Source of the DNA: Paenibacillus_L residui
GTDB taxonomy: Bacteria > Bacillota > Bacilli > Paenibacillales > NBRC-103111
Direction of reading: 5' to 3'
DNA: 64,000 nucleotides
Assembly (NCBI RefSeq): GCF_042677205.1
Contig: NZ_JBHTIU010000001.1
Span: forward strand, 90,854 to 154,853
Positions 34,224-41,684 of the stretch are shown here, piece by piece. The translations under genes and the position numbers were made by a program. Position 1 is the first letter of the stretch; every line of letters starts with the position of its first letter. Below the pieces are notes generated by a model that had not been told where the DNA came from, ran no database searches, and worked only from the letters and a program-made list of their open reading frames with translations.

Positions 34224-35009
34224 TTATAATGATTTCACCATTCCCCCGTCAACGAAGAACGAGGAACCCGTCATATAACTGTTTCGCGGGGATAACAGGA
34301 AGGCGGCCAAATCGGCCAATTCTTCAGGACGCCCGTATCGGCCCAGCGGAATATCCCGAACCATTTCCTCCTGAATTTCTTCGATGGACCTTTGCTCGCG
34401 TGCCGCTCTCGCACCATCAAGCTCCGTTAACCGATCCGTCGCTATCCTTCCGGGACAAACCGTATTCAGCAGGATCCCGTCTGCCGCCAGTTCGATGGAC
34501 AAAGTCTTCATCAAACCGGCCACTCCGGCGCGAAACGTATTGGAAAGCACCAAGCCGGGGATCGGAACCTTGACCGAGCTTGAGGCAATCGTAACGATTC
34601 TGCCCCCACGCTCTTTCATATGCGGGTAGAAGCCTCTAACTAATCTAACTACACTCATCAAATTCGTCTGAAAAGCCTTCTCCCAATCCTCATCCGTCAT
34701 GGATAAGAAGCTTCCTCCGGGAGGACCTCCCGCATTACAGACAAGCGCGTCTATCGTGCCGCAGCAAGCGGCGGATTTCTCTATAAACCCGGCCACCGAT
34801 TCCGGGTCGGCAACGTTGACCGCGAACCCGTGCGCTTCGATTCCGTAGCGGGAAGCAAGCTCCTCCGCCACGCCGGCAATCTTCTTCTCATCCCTGCTTC
34901 CTAGGATCACCTTGGCTCCTTCCTCGGCCAGCTTGGAGGCTACGGCTAGCCCAAGTCCCTTGCTGGAAGCCGTTATAACCGCTGTCTTGCCCTTCAATTG
35001 CAAATCCAT
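34224..35009 (-). CDS. SDR-fold protein lacking the catalytic Tyr and Lys
   Basis: 261 aa with a classical short-chain dehydrogenase fold: TASSKGLGLAVASKL at the cofactor site, LVCNAGGPPGG, and the conserved C-terminal GGMVKSL. The catalytic Ser region (TIASSSVKV, residues 140-148) is present, but the expected YxxxK 12-17 residues on reads LSNTFRAG, so both Tyr and Lys are absent. A divergent FabG-like SDR subgroup shares this loss. It may be a reductase with an altered mechanism or a non-catalytic binding protein. Confidence 0.85.
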   Translation of the reverse strand: MDLQLKGKTAVITASSKGLGLAVASKLAEEGAKVILGSRDEKKIAGVAEELASRYGIEAHGFAVNVADPESVAGFIEKSAACCGTIDALVCNAGGPPGGSFLSMTDEDWEKAFQTNLMSVVRLVRGFYPHMKERGGRIVTIASSSVKVPIPGLVLSNTFRAGVAGLMKTLSIELAADGILLNTVCPGRIATDRLTELDGARAAREQRSIEEIQEEMVRDIPLGRYGRPEELADLAAFLLSPRNSYMTGSSFFVDGGMVKSL

Positions 35010-35201
35010 TTCCCATCTCTCCTTATGTAACTATTGATACGGTCCCGGGGAACCTGCTCCTTTAAGATTTATAGCTATATTAGCTTCCGCCCCATTCTAT
35101 TGGAATTAATCATAGGAAGCAATAAAAAATAACAGCTTGCTGTCACCTATTGCATCAGAATTCAATAATTTGGAATGCTAAGACAGAAGAGGTGATCTGA
35201 T

Positions 35202-36263
35202 TTGAACAACCGCTTGATGTTTATTTGCCTGATTGCCACCTTTGTTATCAGCGGAATTACACATTATGCAGGGATGAACAACACAGTACAATTTATAGCC
35301 TCCTGCGTTGCTATATTGTTCGTTGCCGGATTTCTCGGCAAAGCTACCGAGAATGTGGCGCATTATGCCGGTGAGCGTATCGGAGGCTTTCTTAACGCTA
35401 CTTTTGGCAATGCCGCAGAATTAATTATCTCCATCATTCTAATCAAAGAAGCGGCTAATGGCAATCCGCAATTATTCGATATGGTCAAGGCAAGCATAAC
35501 CGGCTCTATTATCGGAAATATGCTGCTTGTCCTGGGTTTAAGCCTACTGCTGGGAGGTATCAAATACAAGACCCAGAGCTTCAATCCCGTCCTGGCCACT
35601 TATAATGCCTCGCTCATGCAGCTTTCGGTTGTCGCTCTGTTCATTCCCGCCATGTTCGCCTACTCGCTAAACGATCGCAAGACGGAGCAGCTCAGTCTGA
35701 CGGTTGCAGCTATACTCATAGTTTGTTATTTGCTGTGGCTTTATTTCTCGATGGTGACCCATAAGGATCAAGTGACAGAAGTAAAAGGGGCGAACGGAAA
35801 AGCGGAATGGTCCAGAGGATTGTCTATTATATTCTTGATCGCAGCGACCGTCATGGTTGCCTTCGTCAGTGAATGGCTGGTCGGGACGCTGGAGGAGATT
35901 TCACATCGTTTTGGTCTATCGGAGCTATTTATTGGTGCGTTCGTCATTGCGATCATCGGCAATGCCGCAGAGCATTCCGCTGCCGTTATGCTGGCGCTGA
36001 AGAATAAAATCGGGGCTTCGGTGGAAATTGCTATTGGAAGCAGCCTGCAAATTGCTTTATTCGTAGCCCCGGTGCTTGTCTTCATCAGCTTTTTTATGGG
36101 GGAGCCGATGAATATCGTCTTTACCCTTCATGAGCTGCTTGCCATTGCAGTGGCCGTCATCATTGCCGTAGCGATTTCCAGAGACGGAAGCACCAGTTGG
36201 TACGAGGGTGTTCTGCTGATTGCCGTCTACCTGATTCTGGGGATTGCCTTCTTCCTGCTATAA
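35202..36263 (+). CDS. Calcium/proton antiporter, CaCA/Cax family
   Basis: 353 aa, eleven membrane segments, with the two signature alpha repeats GGFLNATFGNAAELIISII and IGNAAEHSAAVMLALKNKIG that hold the acidic cation-binding Glu residues. It exchanges cytosolic Ca2+ for H+. Start is TTG at 35202 with AGAGGTGAT upstream. It is a single-gene unit. Confidence 0.93.
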   Translation: MNNRLMFICLIATFVISGITHYAGMNNTVQFIASCVAILFVAGFLGKATENVAHYAGERIGGFLNATFGNAAELIISIILIKEAANGNPQLFDMVKASITGSIIGNMLLVLGLSLLLGGIKYKTQSFNPVLATYNASLMQLSVVALFIPAMFAYSLNDRKTEQLSLTVAAILIVCYLLWLYFSMVTHKDQVTEVKGANGKAEWSRGLSIIFLIAATVMVAFVSEWLVGTLEEISHRFGLSELFIGAFVIAIIGNAAEHSAAVMLALKNKIGASVEIAIGSSLQIALFVAPVLVFISFFMGEPMNIVFTLHELLAIAVAVIIAVAISRDGSTSWYEGVLLIAVYLILGIAFFLL

Positions 36264-36345
36264 AATACAGGCTTGAACCGTTCGAAGCAGCTTAAGTATT
36301 GGCGCAAAACTGTCCTTGATCCCCTTGCCGGATCAATCCAAAATA

Positions 36346-36377
36346 AAAGAGTAACCGCAGCAAACGAGTTACTCCTT
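36346..36377 (-). terminator. Terminator overlapping the end of ylaN
   Basis: Minus strand GAGTAAC..GTTACTCTTTTATTTT; the left arm contains the ylaN stop codon. Confidence 0.75.
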
Positions 36378-36656
36378 AGCGTTCAAAGCTTCATACAGCT
36401 GAGCCAGATTCCGTTCCAGTTCGCTCAACAGCTGTTTACCCATCGCTTCGCTGACCAGACCGGCACGGATGGCGAAGTCGACCTCCCGGGAAAGCCCATA
36501 CATTTGGGTATCCAGTACTTCTTCGTACAAAGGGCATTTACGGGTCGTTAAATTTTCCATTTGCACTTCAATTAATTTCTGTATCTTCAAGGCGTCTTCC
36601 TGGAGAAGCTGGAAGGCCCGCTGGTTTAAACTCAACATCATTTCGGATGAAGACAT
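36369..36656 (-). CDS. ylaN: YlaN family protein (DUF1507)
   Basis: 95 aa, strongly matching YlaN: AFQLLQEDALKIQKLIEVQM, NLTTRKCPLYEEVLDTQMYG and LSREVDFAIRAGLV. In B. subtilis and S. aureus YlaN is iron-linked and reported to relieve Fur repression. Start has GGGGGAAG upstream. Unlike in B. subtilis it is not next to ftsW. Confidence 0.9.
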   Translation of the reverse strand: MSSSEMMLSLNQRAFQLLQEDALKIQKLIEVQMENLTTRKCPLYEEVLDTQMYGLSREVDFAIRAGLVSEAMGKQLLSELERNLAQLYEALNAKE

Positions 36657-36872
36657 TAAACTTCCCCCTTGTAGTAGAATAACAACTTGCTAATTCCGTT
36701 GTTCTCATATATAGCGGCCCTGTTATTCTTCTGCAGATAGATGCGAAGAATCGATAAAGCTCCTAAGCACTATATTAGACGAAAACATAACAAGTTACAA
36801 GAGATTCAGCGCCTTCTTAAGTCATGCATCCCCGAACAAAATATTCCTTCCGCTCTACAGCTGCCTGCCTAT

Positions 36873-36907
36873 GAAAAAAAGTATTCCCCGGTTCAGGGAA
36901 TACTTTT
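36873..36907 (-). terminator. Terminator after the HPr-like gene
   Basis: Minus strand AAAGTATTCCC-TGAACCG-GGGAATACTTTTTTT, 14 nt past the stop at 36922. Confidence 0.9.
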
Positions 36908-36921
36908 GGCACGGACGAACC

Positions 36922-37170
36922 TTATTCTTCGGCTATTTGAACCGCAAGGTTATGCTTTGCGAATACTTCCTGCATACTCTTCAAGGCTTCGTCCGCATCG
37001 GGACCATGTACATGAAGCGTATATTTTCCCGAAGAGGTCAGGGTAGTAAACAGACCTAATATACTTTTAACGTCGATGTATTTGTTCTCATATTGCAGAA
37101 CGATGGAAGAGCGAAACTTGTTAGCCGTCTGGGAAATATCGACGACAGCGGCATTGCTCGAATTAGCCAT
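36922..37170 (-). CDS. HPr-like protein without the phosphorylatable His
   Basis: 82 aa from the ATG at 37170 (GGAGG 7 nt upstream). From residue 13 it follows HPr (SQTANKFRSSIVLQYENKY, DVKSILGL, GPDADEALKSMQEVFAKH). The N terminus is shortened, so the first strand and the GIHARP loop with His15 are missing, whereas the Ser46 region is kept (Ser36 in VKSILGL). It therefore cannot relay phosphate from PTS enzyme I, but it might still be a substrate of HPr kinase and act as a CcpA co-factor, as Crh does. It is a single-gene unit. Confidence 0.75.
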   Translation of the reverse strand: MANSSNAAVVDISQTANKFRSSIVLQYENKYIDVKSILGLFTTLTSSGKYTLHVHGPDADEALKSMQEVFAKHNLAVQIAEE

Positions 37171-37281
37171 TGCTATCCCTCCAAATATAGTATCATCATT
37201 GCTTTCATTGTAATGATACATTGGAAACAAGTAGGGTGCAAGGTTCTTTTTTACTCATTTAAAAACGTTTTCATCAGGCGG

Positions 37282-38397
37282 TCATTTCAGATTTTCCGGA
37301 TTAAGCCCTTCGAGCTCCTTGATGACAAACCTTCCGTCCTTGCGAATAAGCACATCATCGAAATAAATTTCCCCTCCGCCGTATTCCGGCCGCTGGATAA
37401 GCACAATATCCCAATGGATGGAGGAACGATTTCCGTTATCCGCTTCCTTATAAGCCTGGCCGGGGGTAAAATGAAGGCTTCCCGCGATTTTCTCGTCAAA
37501 CAGGGTATCCTTCATCGGATGAAGTATGTAGGGATTGAAGCCCAGGCTGAACTCGCCAATGTATCTGGCTCCCTCATCCGTATCCAATATATCGTTAATT
37601 TTGCGGGTATCGCTGCTTGTCGCCTCTACAATCCGGCCATTCTCGAAGACAAAACGGATATTCTCGAAGGTCGTTCCTTGATAAACCGACGGAGTGTTAT
37701 AGCTGATAACACCGTTGACCGAATCATGGACCGGTGCTGTATACAGTTCTCCGTCAGGAATGTTGCGGTGCCCGGAGCACTTGACGGAAGGAATGCCCTT
37801 GATCGAGAAAGTCAGATCCGTACCGGGAGCAACGATCCTGACCTTGTCGGTCCGGTCCATGAGCTTCTGCAGCGGGTCCATCGCCCGGTCCATTTTCGAA
37901 TAATCCAGATTGCAGACGTTGAAATAGAAATTTTCGAAGGCCTCGGTGCTCGTATTCGCCAACTGAGCCATGGATTCGTTGGGATAACGCAAGACGACCC
38001 AGCGCGTATGCTTCACCCGCTGCTCCAGATGAACCGGCTTCCGGTAGTACCGGTCATATAGCCTCATCTTGTCATCGGGAACATCGGCCAGCTCGTTCAC
38101 ATTCTCTCCGGAGCGGATGGCGACATAGCACTGCATCTCCGACATACGTTTCAGATCCATCTGTCCCCACAGCTCCATCTGTTCCTGTGTGGCGGACATT
38201 AGTAGAGACCTGAGCACCCGTCTGTCATTCAGCTCCACGAACGGAAACCCTCCACTTTTGTAAACCTCTTCGATCAGGCAGTTTACAATCTCTCTTTCAG
38301 AGCCCTGCATATCGATCAGTACCTTGTCCCCGGGCTGCACCTGCATGGAATAGTTCACCAAATTGCGGGCCAGCGTCTGTAATCGTGGGTCTCTCAT
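37282..38397 (-). CDS. M29 family aminopeptidase (AmpS/PepS type)
   Basis: 371 aa, full length for thermophilic-type M29 metallo-aminopeptidases. Visible features: ARNLVNYSMQVQPGDKVLID, the central LTFSIKG, GELYTAPVHDSVNGVISYNT holding metal ligands, GFNPYILHPMKDTLFDEKIA, and SSIHWDIVLI. It removes N-terminal amino acids from peptides in the cytoplasm. GGAGG lies 8 nt upstream and the start is 13 nt past the stop of the TVP38-type membrane protein, so they share a transcript. Confidence 0.9.
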   Translation of the reverse strand: MRDPRLQTLARNLVNYSMQVQPGDKVLIDMQGSEREIVNCLIEEVYKSGGFPFVELNDRRVLRSLLMSATQEQMELWGQMDLKRMSEMQCYVAIRSGENVNELADVPDDKMRLYDRYYRKPVHLEQRVKHTRWVVLRYPNESMAQLANTSTEAFENFYFNVCNLDYSKMDRAMDPLQKLMDRTDKVRIVAPGTDLTFSIKGIPSVKCSGHRNIPDGELYTAPVHDSVNGVISYNTPSVYQGTTFENIRFVFENGRIVEATSSDTRKINDILDTDEGARYIGEFSLGFNPYILHPMKDTLFDEKIAGSLHFTPGQAYKEADNGNRSSIHWDIVLIQRPEYGGGEIYFDDVLIRKDGRFVIKELEGLNPENLK

Positions 38398-38410
38398 TCA
38401 TCATTCCTCC

Positions 38411-39100
38411 TTAAGTTGCCGATTTATGAGCTATCCTCTTTTTAAGCCAGCCGCCAATAATCAGCAGGATTACAAAAATCCCTACCAATATAAGCAGTCT
38501 TCCCTTATTCTGCCGGAAATGCATGACATCGTGGCCTATATAGCTTTCCAGCAGGATCATCGGCAATTTGCCGACAATTGTCGCCGCCAGGAAATGGCTG
38601 GCCTTGACTCCCATCGCTCCCGCTCCGATGTTAATCAAAGTGGAGGGAACGACAGGAAGAAGACGCCCGATGAAGATGTAAAAGTATCCGTTGCTTTCCA
38701 GCCGCTTGTTGAAGGCCGCTGCCGCCGGATACTTCTCCAGTCTGTCCAGAACCTTCTGCTGTCCTACGGACCGGGCGAACCAGAAGGTAAGCGCCGCTCC
38801 GACAATGGACATGACATAATTGATGACAAATCCCCACCATAATCCGAAAATAAGGACATTGGCGCCCGCGATCAGCACGAACGGGACAACGGGAATGATC
38901 GTTTGCAGCAGCACAGCGAGCATCCCGAATATAAACGCCCATGCCCCGAAGGAAAGGATATACTGCGACAACTGCTCTACGGTAATTTCCGGCAGCTTGC
39001 CCCTCCAATACGGATAGCTTAACAACAGGACGAGCGCCAGTATAATAACGGCGATAAGGGTATATTTGATCCAACCGGCAGGCTTCGTTGTTTTTTTCAA
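38411..39100 (-). CDS. TVP38/TMEM64 (DedA-superfamily) membrane protein
   Basis: 229 aa with about five to six hydrophobic segments. The family core is visible as ALTFWFARSVGQQKVLDRLE and YFYIFIGRLLPVVPSTLINI. Start is TTG at 39100 with GAGGAG 8 nt upstream. Members are linked to lipid scrambling or envelope maintenance. It is co-transcribed with the M29 aminopeptidase gene downstream, a pairing with no evident meaning. Confidence 0.88.
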   Translation of the reverse strand: MKKTTKPAGWIKYTLIAVIILALVLLLSYPYWRGKLPEITVEQLSQYILSFGAWAFIFGMLAVLLQTIIPVVPFVLIAGANVLIFGLWWGFVINYVMSIVGAALTFWFARSVGQQKVLDRLEKYPAAAAFNKRLESNGYFYIFIGRLLPVVPSTLINIGAGAMGVKASHFLAATIVGKLPMILLESYIGHDVMHFRQNKGRLLILVGIFVILLIIGGWLKKRIAHKSAT

Positions 39101-39256
39101 TGGGGGAACTCCTCTCGCAGCTTCCTTATCATTGTATCATGTTAGATTACGGAGGAAAATCCATTCCGCCCGAATCCATTCGGCTTCTTCTACCCGTTTT
39201 CCTAAACAGGATCAAGACAAATTTAATCGGCCGCGCTCTCCAGCCGAACTTAAGCA

Positions 39257-39958
39257 TCAGTCAAGAGGCGTGCTGAAAATATAATGCGACCGCACGGTCT
39301 CCTCCTGTCCGGCCCCTTGTGCCGAATAGTTTAGACGGGTCTTAACCTCCAGCTCCTTGGCCCGTTGGCTCGGAAGATCAATCCAGATCCGGCAGTTGCC
39401 CTGGGCGGACAGCGATGATGATAATTGCTCCAGTCTGGCCTTCTCTTCCTGGATGCGTCCGGCAATTTCCTTATCCAATTGTGCCGCTTTCTCTACCCCT
39501 ATCACCTGACGGTATTGAGCGGACCGGCCGGCCTGCTGTTCTATAATCTCAGCGAGACGCTTCTCCCATTGCTGACGAATCAATCGGGTCCATTGCTCGG
39601 CATCCGTCTCTACCACAAGAGCCGGCCTCCTTCCTGTCGCCATTTCCAAGCGCACGTTCTTGCGTGCTTTGCCCAGCCCGTCAATAAGGTCCACAGGGTC
39701 TAACGCGCGTCCTCCCCCCTGCGCGTTCACTGCAAGACGACCGCTGCCGTCGGCGGATTGAGAGAAGGTGCTTACGGCTACCGACATCCCCGCTATTTGG
39801 ACCTCGGACCTTCCCTCATAGGCAAGCCCTGCGAGCCCCTCCATATTCGCCAGCACATTATCAAGCAGAGCCTCCGGCTCCGGGGTCGCCCAGTTGCTGC
39901 AGGACGCCAGCATCGCCGCCAGACACCATAAAATTAGAATATGCCCCATTCGTTTCAT
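39257..39958 (-). CDS. Hypothetical lipoprotein
   Basis: 233 aa with a lipoprotein signal peptide and lipobox LASC near residue 20. The rest is a predicted outer-face alpha/beta protein with paired charged helices (IIEQQAGRSAQYRQVIGVEK, AGRIQEEKARLEQLSSSLS) and beta-rich parts such as LAYEGRSEVQIAGMSVAV. It loosely resembles LolA/LppX-like outer-leaflet binding folds (average over residues LDNVLANMEGL), but this is tentative. No clear ribosome binding site: ATG at 39958 is used, with TTG at 39973 as alternative. Confidence 0.7.
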   Translation of the reverse strand: MKRMGHILILWCLAAMLASCSNWATPEPEALLDNVLANMEGLAGLAYEGRSEVQIAGMSVAVSTFSQSADGSGRLAVNAQGGGRALDPVDLIDGLGKARKNVRLEMATGRRPALVVETDAEQWTRLIRQQWEKRLAEIIEQQAGRSAQYRQVIGVEKAAQLDKEIAGRIQEEKARLEQLSSSLSAQGNCRIWIDLPSQRAKELEVKTRLNYSAQGAGQEETVRSHYIFSTPLD

Positions 39959-40203
39959 CAATGAAATGCGCAAGGAGATTCATGACCCGAACGAATTCTT
40001 TGTATCTACGTATAGACTGGCTTACCCAGCCTTCAGGCCATGCTTCCCGGCTCCCTCCTTTAGTTGTATTGATGACTTTAGGGTTCTCCCCTGCGAGTCA
40101 GTTTATGCCGTGCGTGGCATTCTCTGAGTTTATGAGATCGGAGCCGTCATATCCTGGTTTCTAGTCGATTGGACTCTTAATCTGAAACACTTAATAATAG
40201 CAC

Positions 40204-40233
40204 TTGACATAGAATTGCCAATTCCTATAGAAT
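40204..40233 (+). promoter_or_regulatory. Sigma-A promoter of rpsD
   Basis: Perfect -35 TTGACA (40204-40209) with -10 TATAGA at 16-nt or TAGAAT at 18-nt spacing. Confidence 0.8.
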
Positions 40234-40295
40234 TAGAAGTTGAGTGGATGTTGTCCTCTCTTCGTACCGACAGATTCAAGTTATGAACACCCTCA

Positions 40296-40377
40296 CTGGT
40301 TTTGTTGCTGACAGGACAGCGGCTGAACTTTTCGTGTCAGAGCGGCCGGCTTAAGCCCCGCGACAAACAAAGCCAGG
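40296..40377 (+). promoter_or_regulatory. Structured rpsD leader, probable S4 autoregulatory RNA
   Basis: Outer arms TGG-TTTTGTTGC and GC-ACAAA..GCCA enclose an inner stem GCTGACA / TGTCAGAGC and a GC-rich GCGGCCGGC segment. B. subtilis rpsD is repressed by its own product S4 through the leader; the position and structure fit that role. Confidence 0.5.
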
Positions 40378-40468
40378 CATAACGTCAATCTGTAGACCGG
40401 ACGATCCAACAACTAGACTTTGATTTTTGATGAATAATTTAATTAACATTAAAGGAGCAATCTAATAC

Positions 40469-41071
40469 ATGGCACGTTACACAGGTCCTAAGTTTAAATT
40501 GAGCCGCCGTCTTGGCATCTCCCTTAGCGGCACAGGCAAGGAATTAAGCAAGCGTCCTTTTCCTCCGGGACAGCATGGTCCGGGAATGAGAAGAAAGATC
40601 AGCGGTTACGGAATGCAGCTTCAAGAGAAGCAGAAGCTTCGTCACATGTACGGACTGAGCGAGAAGCAATTCCGCAATCTGTTCGATAAAGCTACCAAGA
40701 TGAAGGGGATTTCCGGTGAGAACTTCATGATCCTGCTGGAAAGCCGTCTGGATAACCTGGTTTATCGTCTTGGATTCGCCAATTCCCGTGCAGGCGCACG
40801 TCAATTGGTATCCCACGGCCACATCACAGTTGACGGCAAGAAAGTCGACATTCCTTCCTACATGGTGAGCGTAGGTCAAGTCATCGGCCTTCGTGAAAGA
40901 AGCCGCGGCCTCTCCTCCATCAAGGGAGCTCTCGAGAACCGCAACCATGTTCCTGCTTACCTCGAATTCAACGAGCAGGCTCTGGAAGGTAAATACATCC
41001 GTTTGCCTGAGCGTTCCGAGCTGTCCCAGGACGTTGACGAGAAGCAAATCGTCGAGTTCTACAGCCGTTAA
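40469..41071 (+). CDS. rpsD: 30S ribosomal protein S4
   Basis: 200 aa, the standard Firmicute length. N-terminal MARYTGPKFKLSRRLGISLS and the S4 RNA-binding domain (LESRLDNLVYRLGFANSRAG, ARQLVSHGHITVDGKKVDIP). It is a primary 16S rRNA-binding protein that nucleates 30S assembly and represses its own mRNA. It is a single-gene unit with its own promoter, leader and terminator. Confidence 0.98.
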   Translation: MARYTGPKFKLSRRLGISLSGTGKELSKRPFPPGQHGPGMRRKISGYGMQLQEKQKLRHMYGLSEKQFRNLFDKATKMKGISGENFMILLESRLDNLVYRLGFANSRAGARQLVSHGHITVDGKKVDIPSYMVSVGQVIGLRERSRGLSSIKGALENRNHVPAYLEFNEQALEGKYIRLPERSELSQDVDEKQIVEFYSR

Positions 41072-41085
41072 TCACTTGAATCCAC

Positions 41086-41114
41086 AATCCCGGACACATG
41101 TCCGGGATTTTTAT
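41086..41114 (+). terminator. Terminator of rpsD
   Basis: AATCCCGGACA-CA-TGTCCGGGATT followed by TTTATTT, 14 nt past the stop. Confidence 0.93.
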
Positions 41115-41177
41115 TTGAAATCGCGCCCGCTGCGTAAACTTGGACTCAAATATATGCTAAACCTGCACGGTTTTGGT

Positions 41178-41372
41178 TTTAACGGACCCTGGAGACCTTA
41201 TTTGCTCCAGAAGGGCCTTTCTGTAAATTTTAATGGACTCGGATGACCTTATTCTAAGAAATGCTTGCGAAAGTATGAGAATTCCAAGCAATAAGAGCAT
41301 CTGTGTCCGTCTAAAAAAATCGCCTATTTAGACGAAATAGAGTCTCCCAGGTCCGTTACATTTTCGCTGTTA
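41178..41372. repeat. Imperfect intergenic repeat, two direct and one inverted unit
   Basis: Direct units AACGGACCCTGGAGACCTTA (near 41179) and AATGGACTCGGATGACCTTA (near 41230). An inverted unit near 41330-41372 reads on the complement AACGGACCTGGGAGACTCTA followed by TTTCGTC. A further TGTCCGTAACATTTTC lies near 41394. This pattern is typical of multicopy intergenic repeats in Paenibacillaceae; I know this from memory only. Confidence 0.55.
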
Positions 41373-41684
41373 GACTTTCCACAGCCTCCTCGTGTCCGTA
41401 ACATTTTCATGGATACTATACAAAGTATTAGACCTTACCGCCGACACCATCATCCTTTCCACAATTCAACGACTGCTGGATGTCGACCGGACTCGAATGT
41501 CCCCCTGCGGAATACCGCTGCCGATTACATTCTTCCCTCCCTCCCCTGCCTTTGGGATTTAGCCTCTAATCGACAATTTGTATCGGTCTCACTGCACTTT
41601 TCGTGCTTTTCTGCCACGATACGAACAATTATGATATAATAGTTTTGTTTATTTTACATATGGGAACGGGGTTGTTGTGCTTTT

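Larger units (their letters stand above)
39959..40468. other. Intergenic region and leader of rpsD
   Basis: About 510 nt. No convincing gene in the first 240 nt. It then holds the rpsD promoter (40204-40233) and a structured leader of about 230 nt ending in AAAGGAG before the S4 start. Confidence 0.75.
41072..41684. other. Intergenic region with repeats between rpsD and the PBP gene
   Basis: About 610 nt without a gene. It contains the rpsD terminator, a set of GGACC-type repeats (41150-41410) and, at 41635-41640, a TATAAT likely to serve the penicillin-binding protein gene. Confidence 0.75.

Noticed and set aside
41178..41372. Repeats considered as a CRISPR array
   Set aside because: Units are imperfect, in both orientations and not regularly spaced, with no cas genes nearby.
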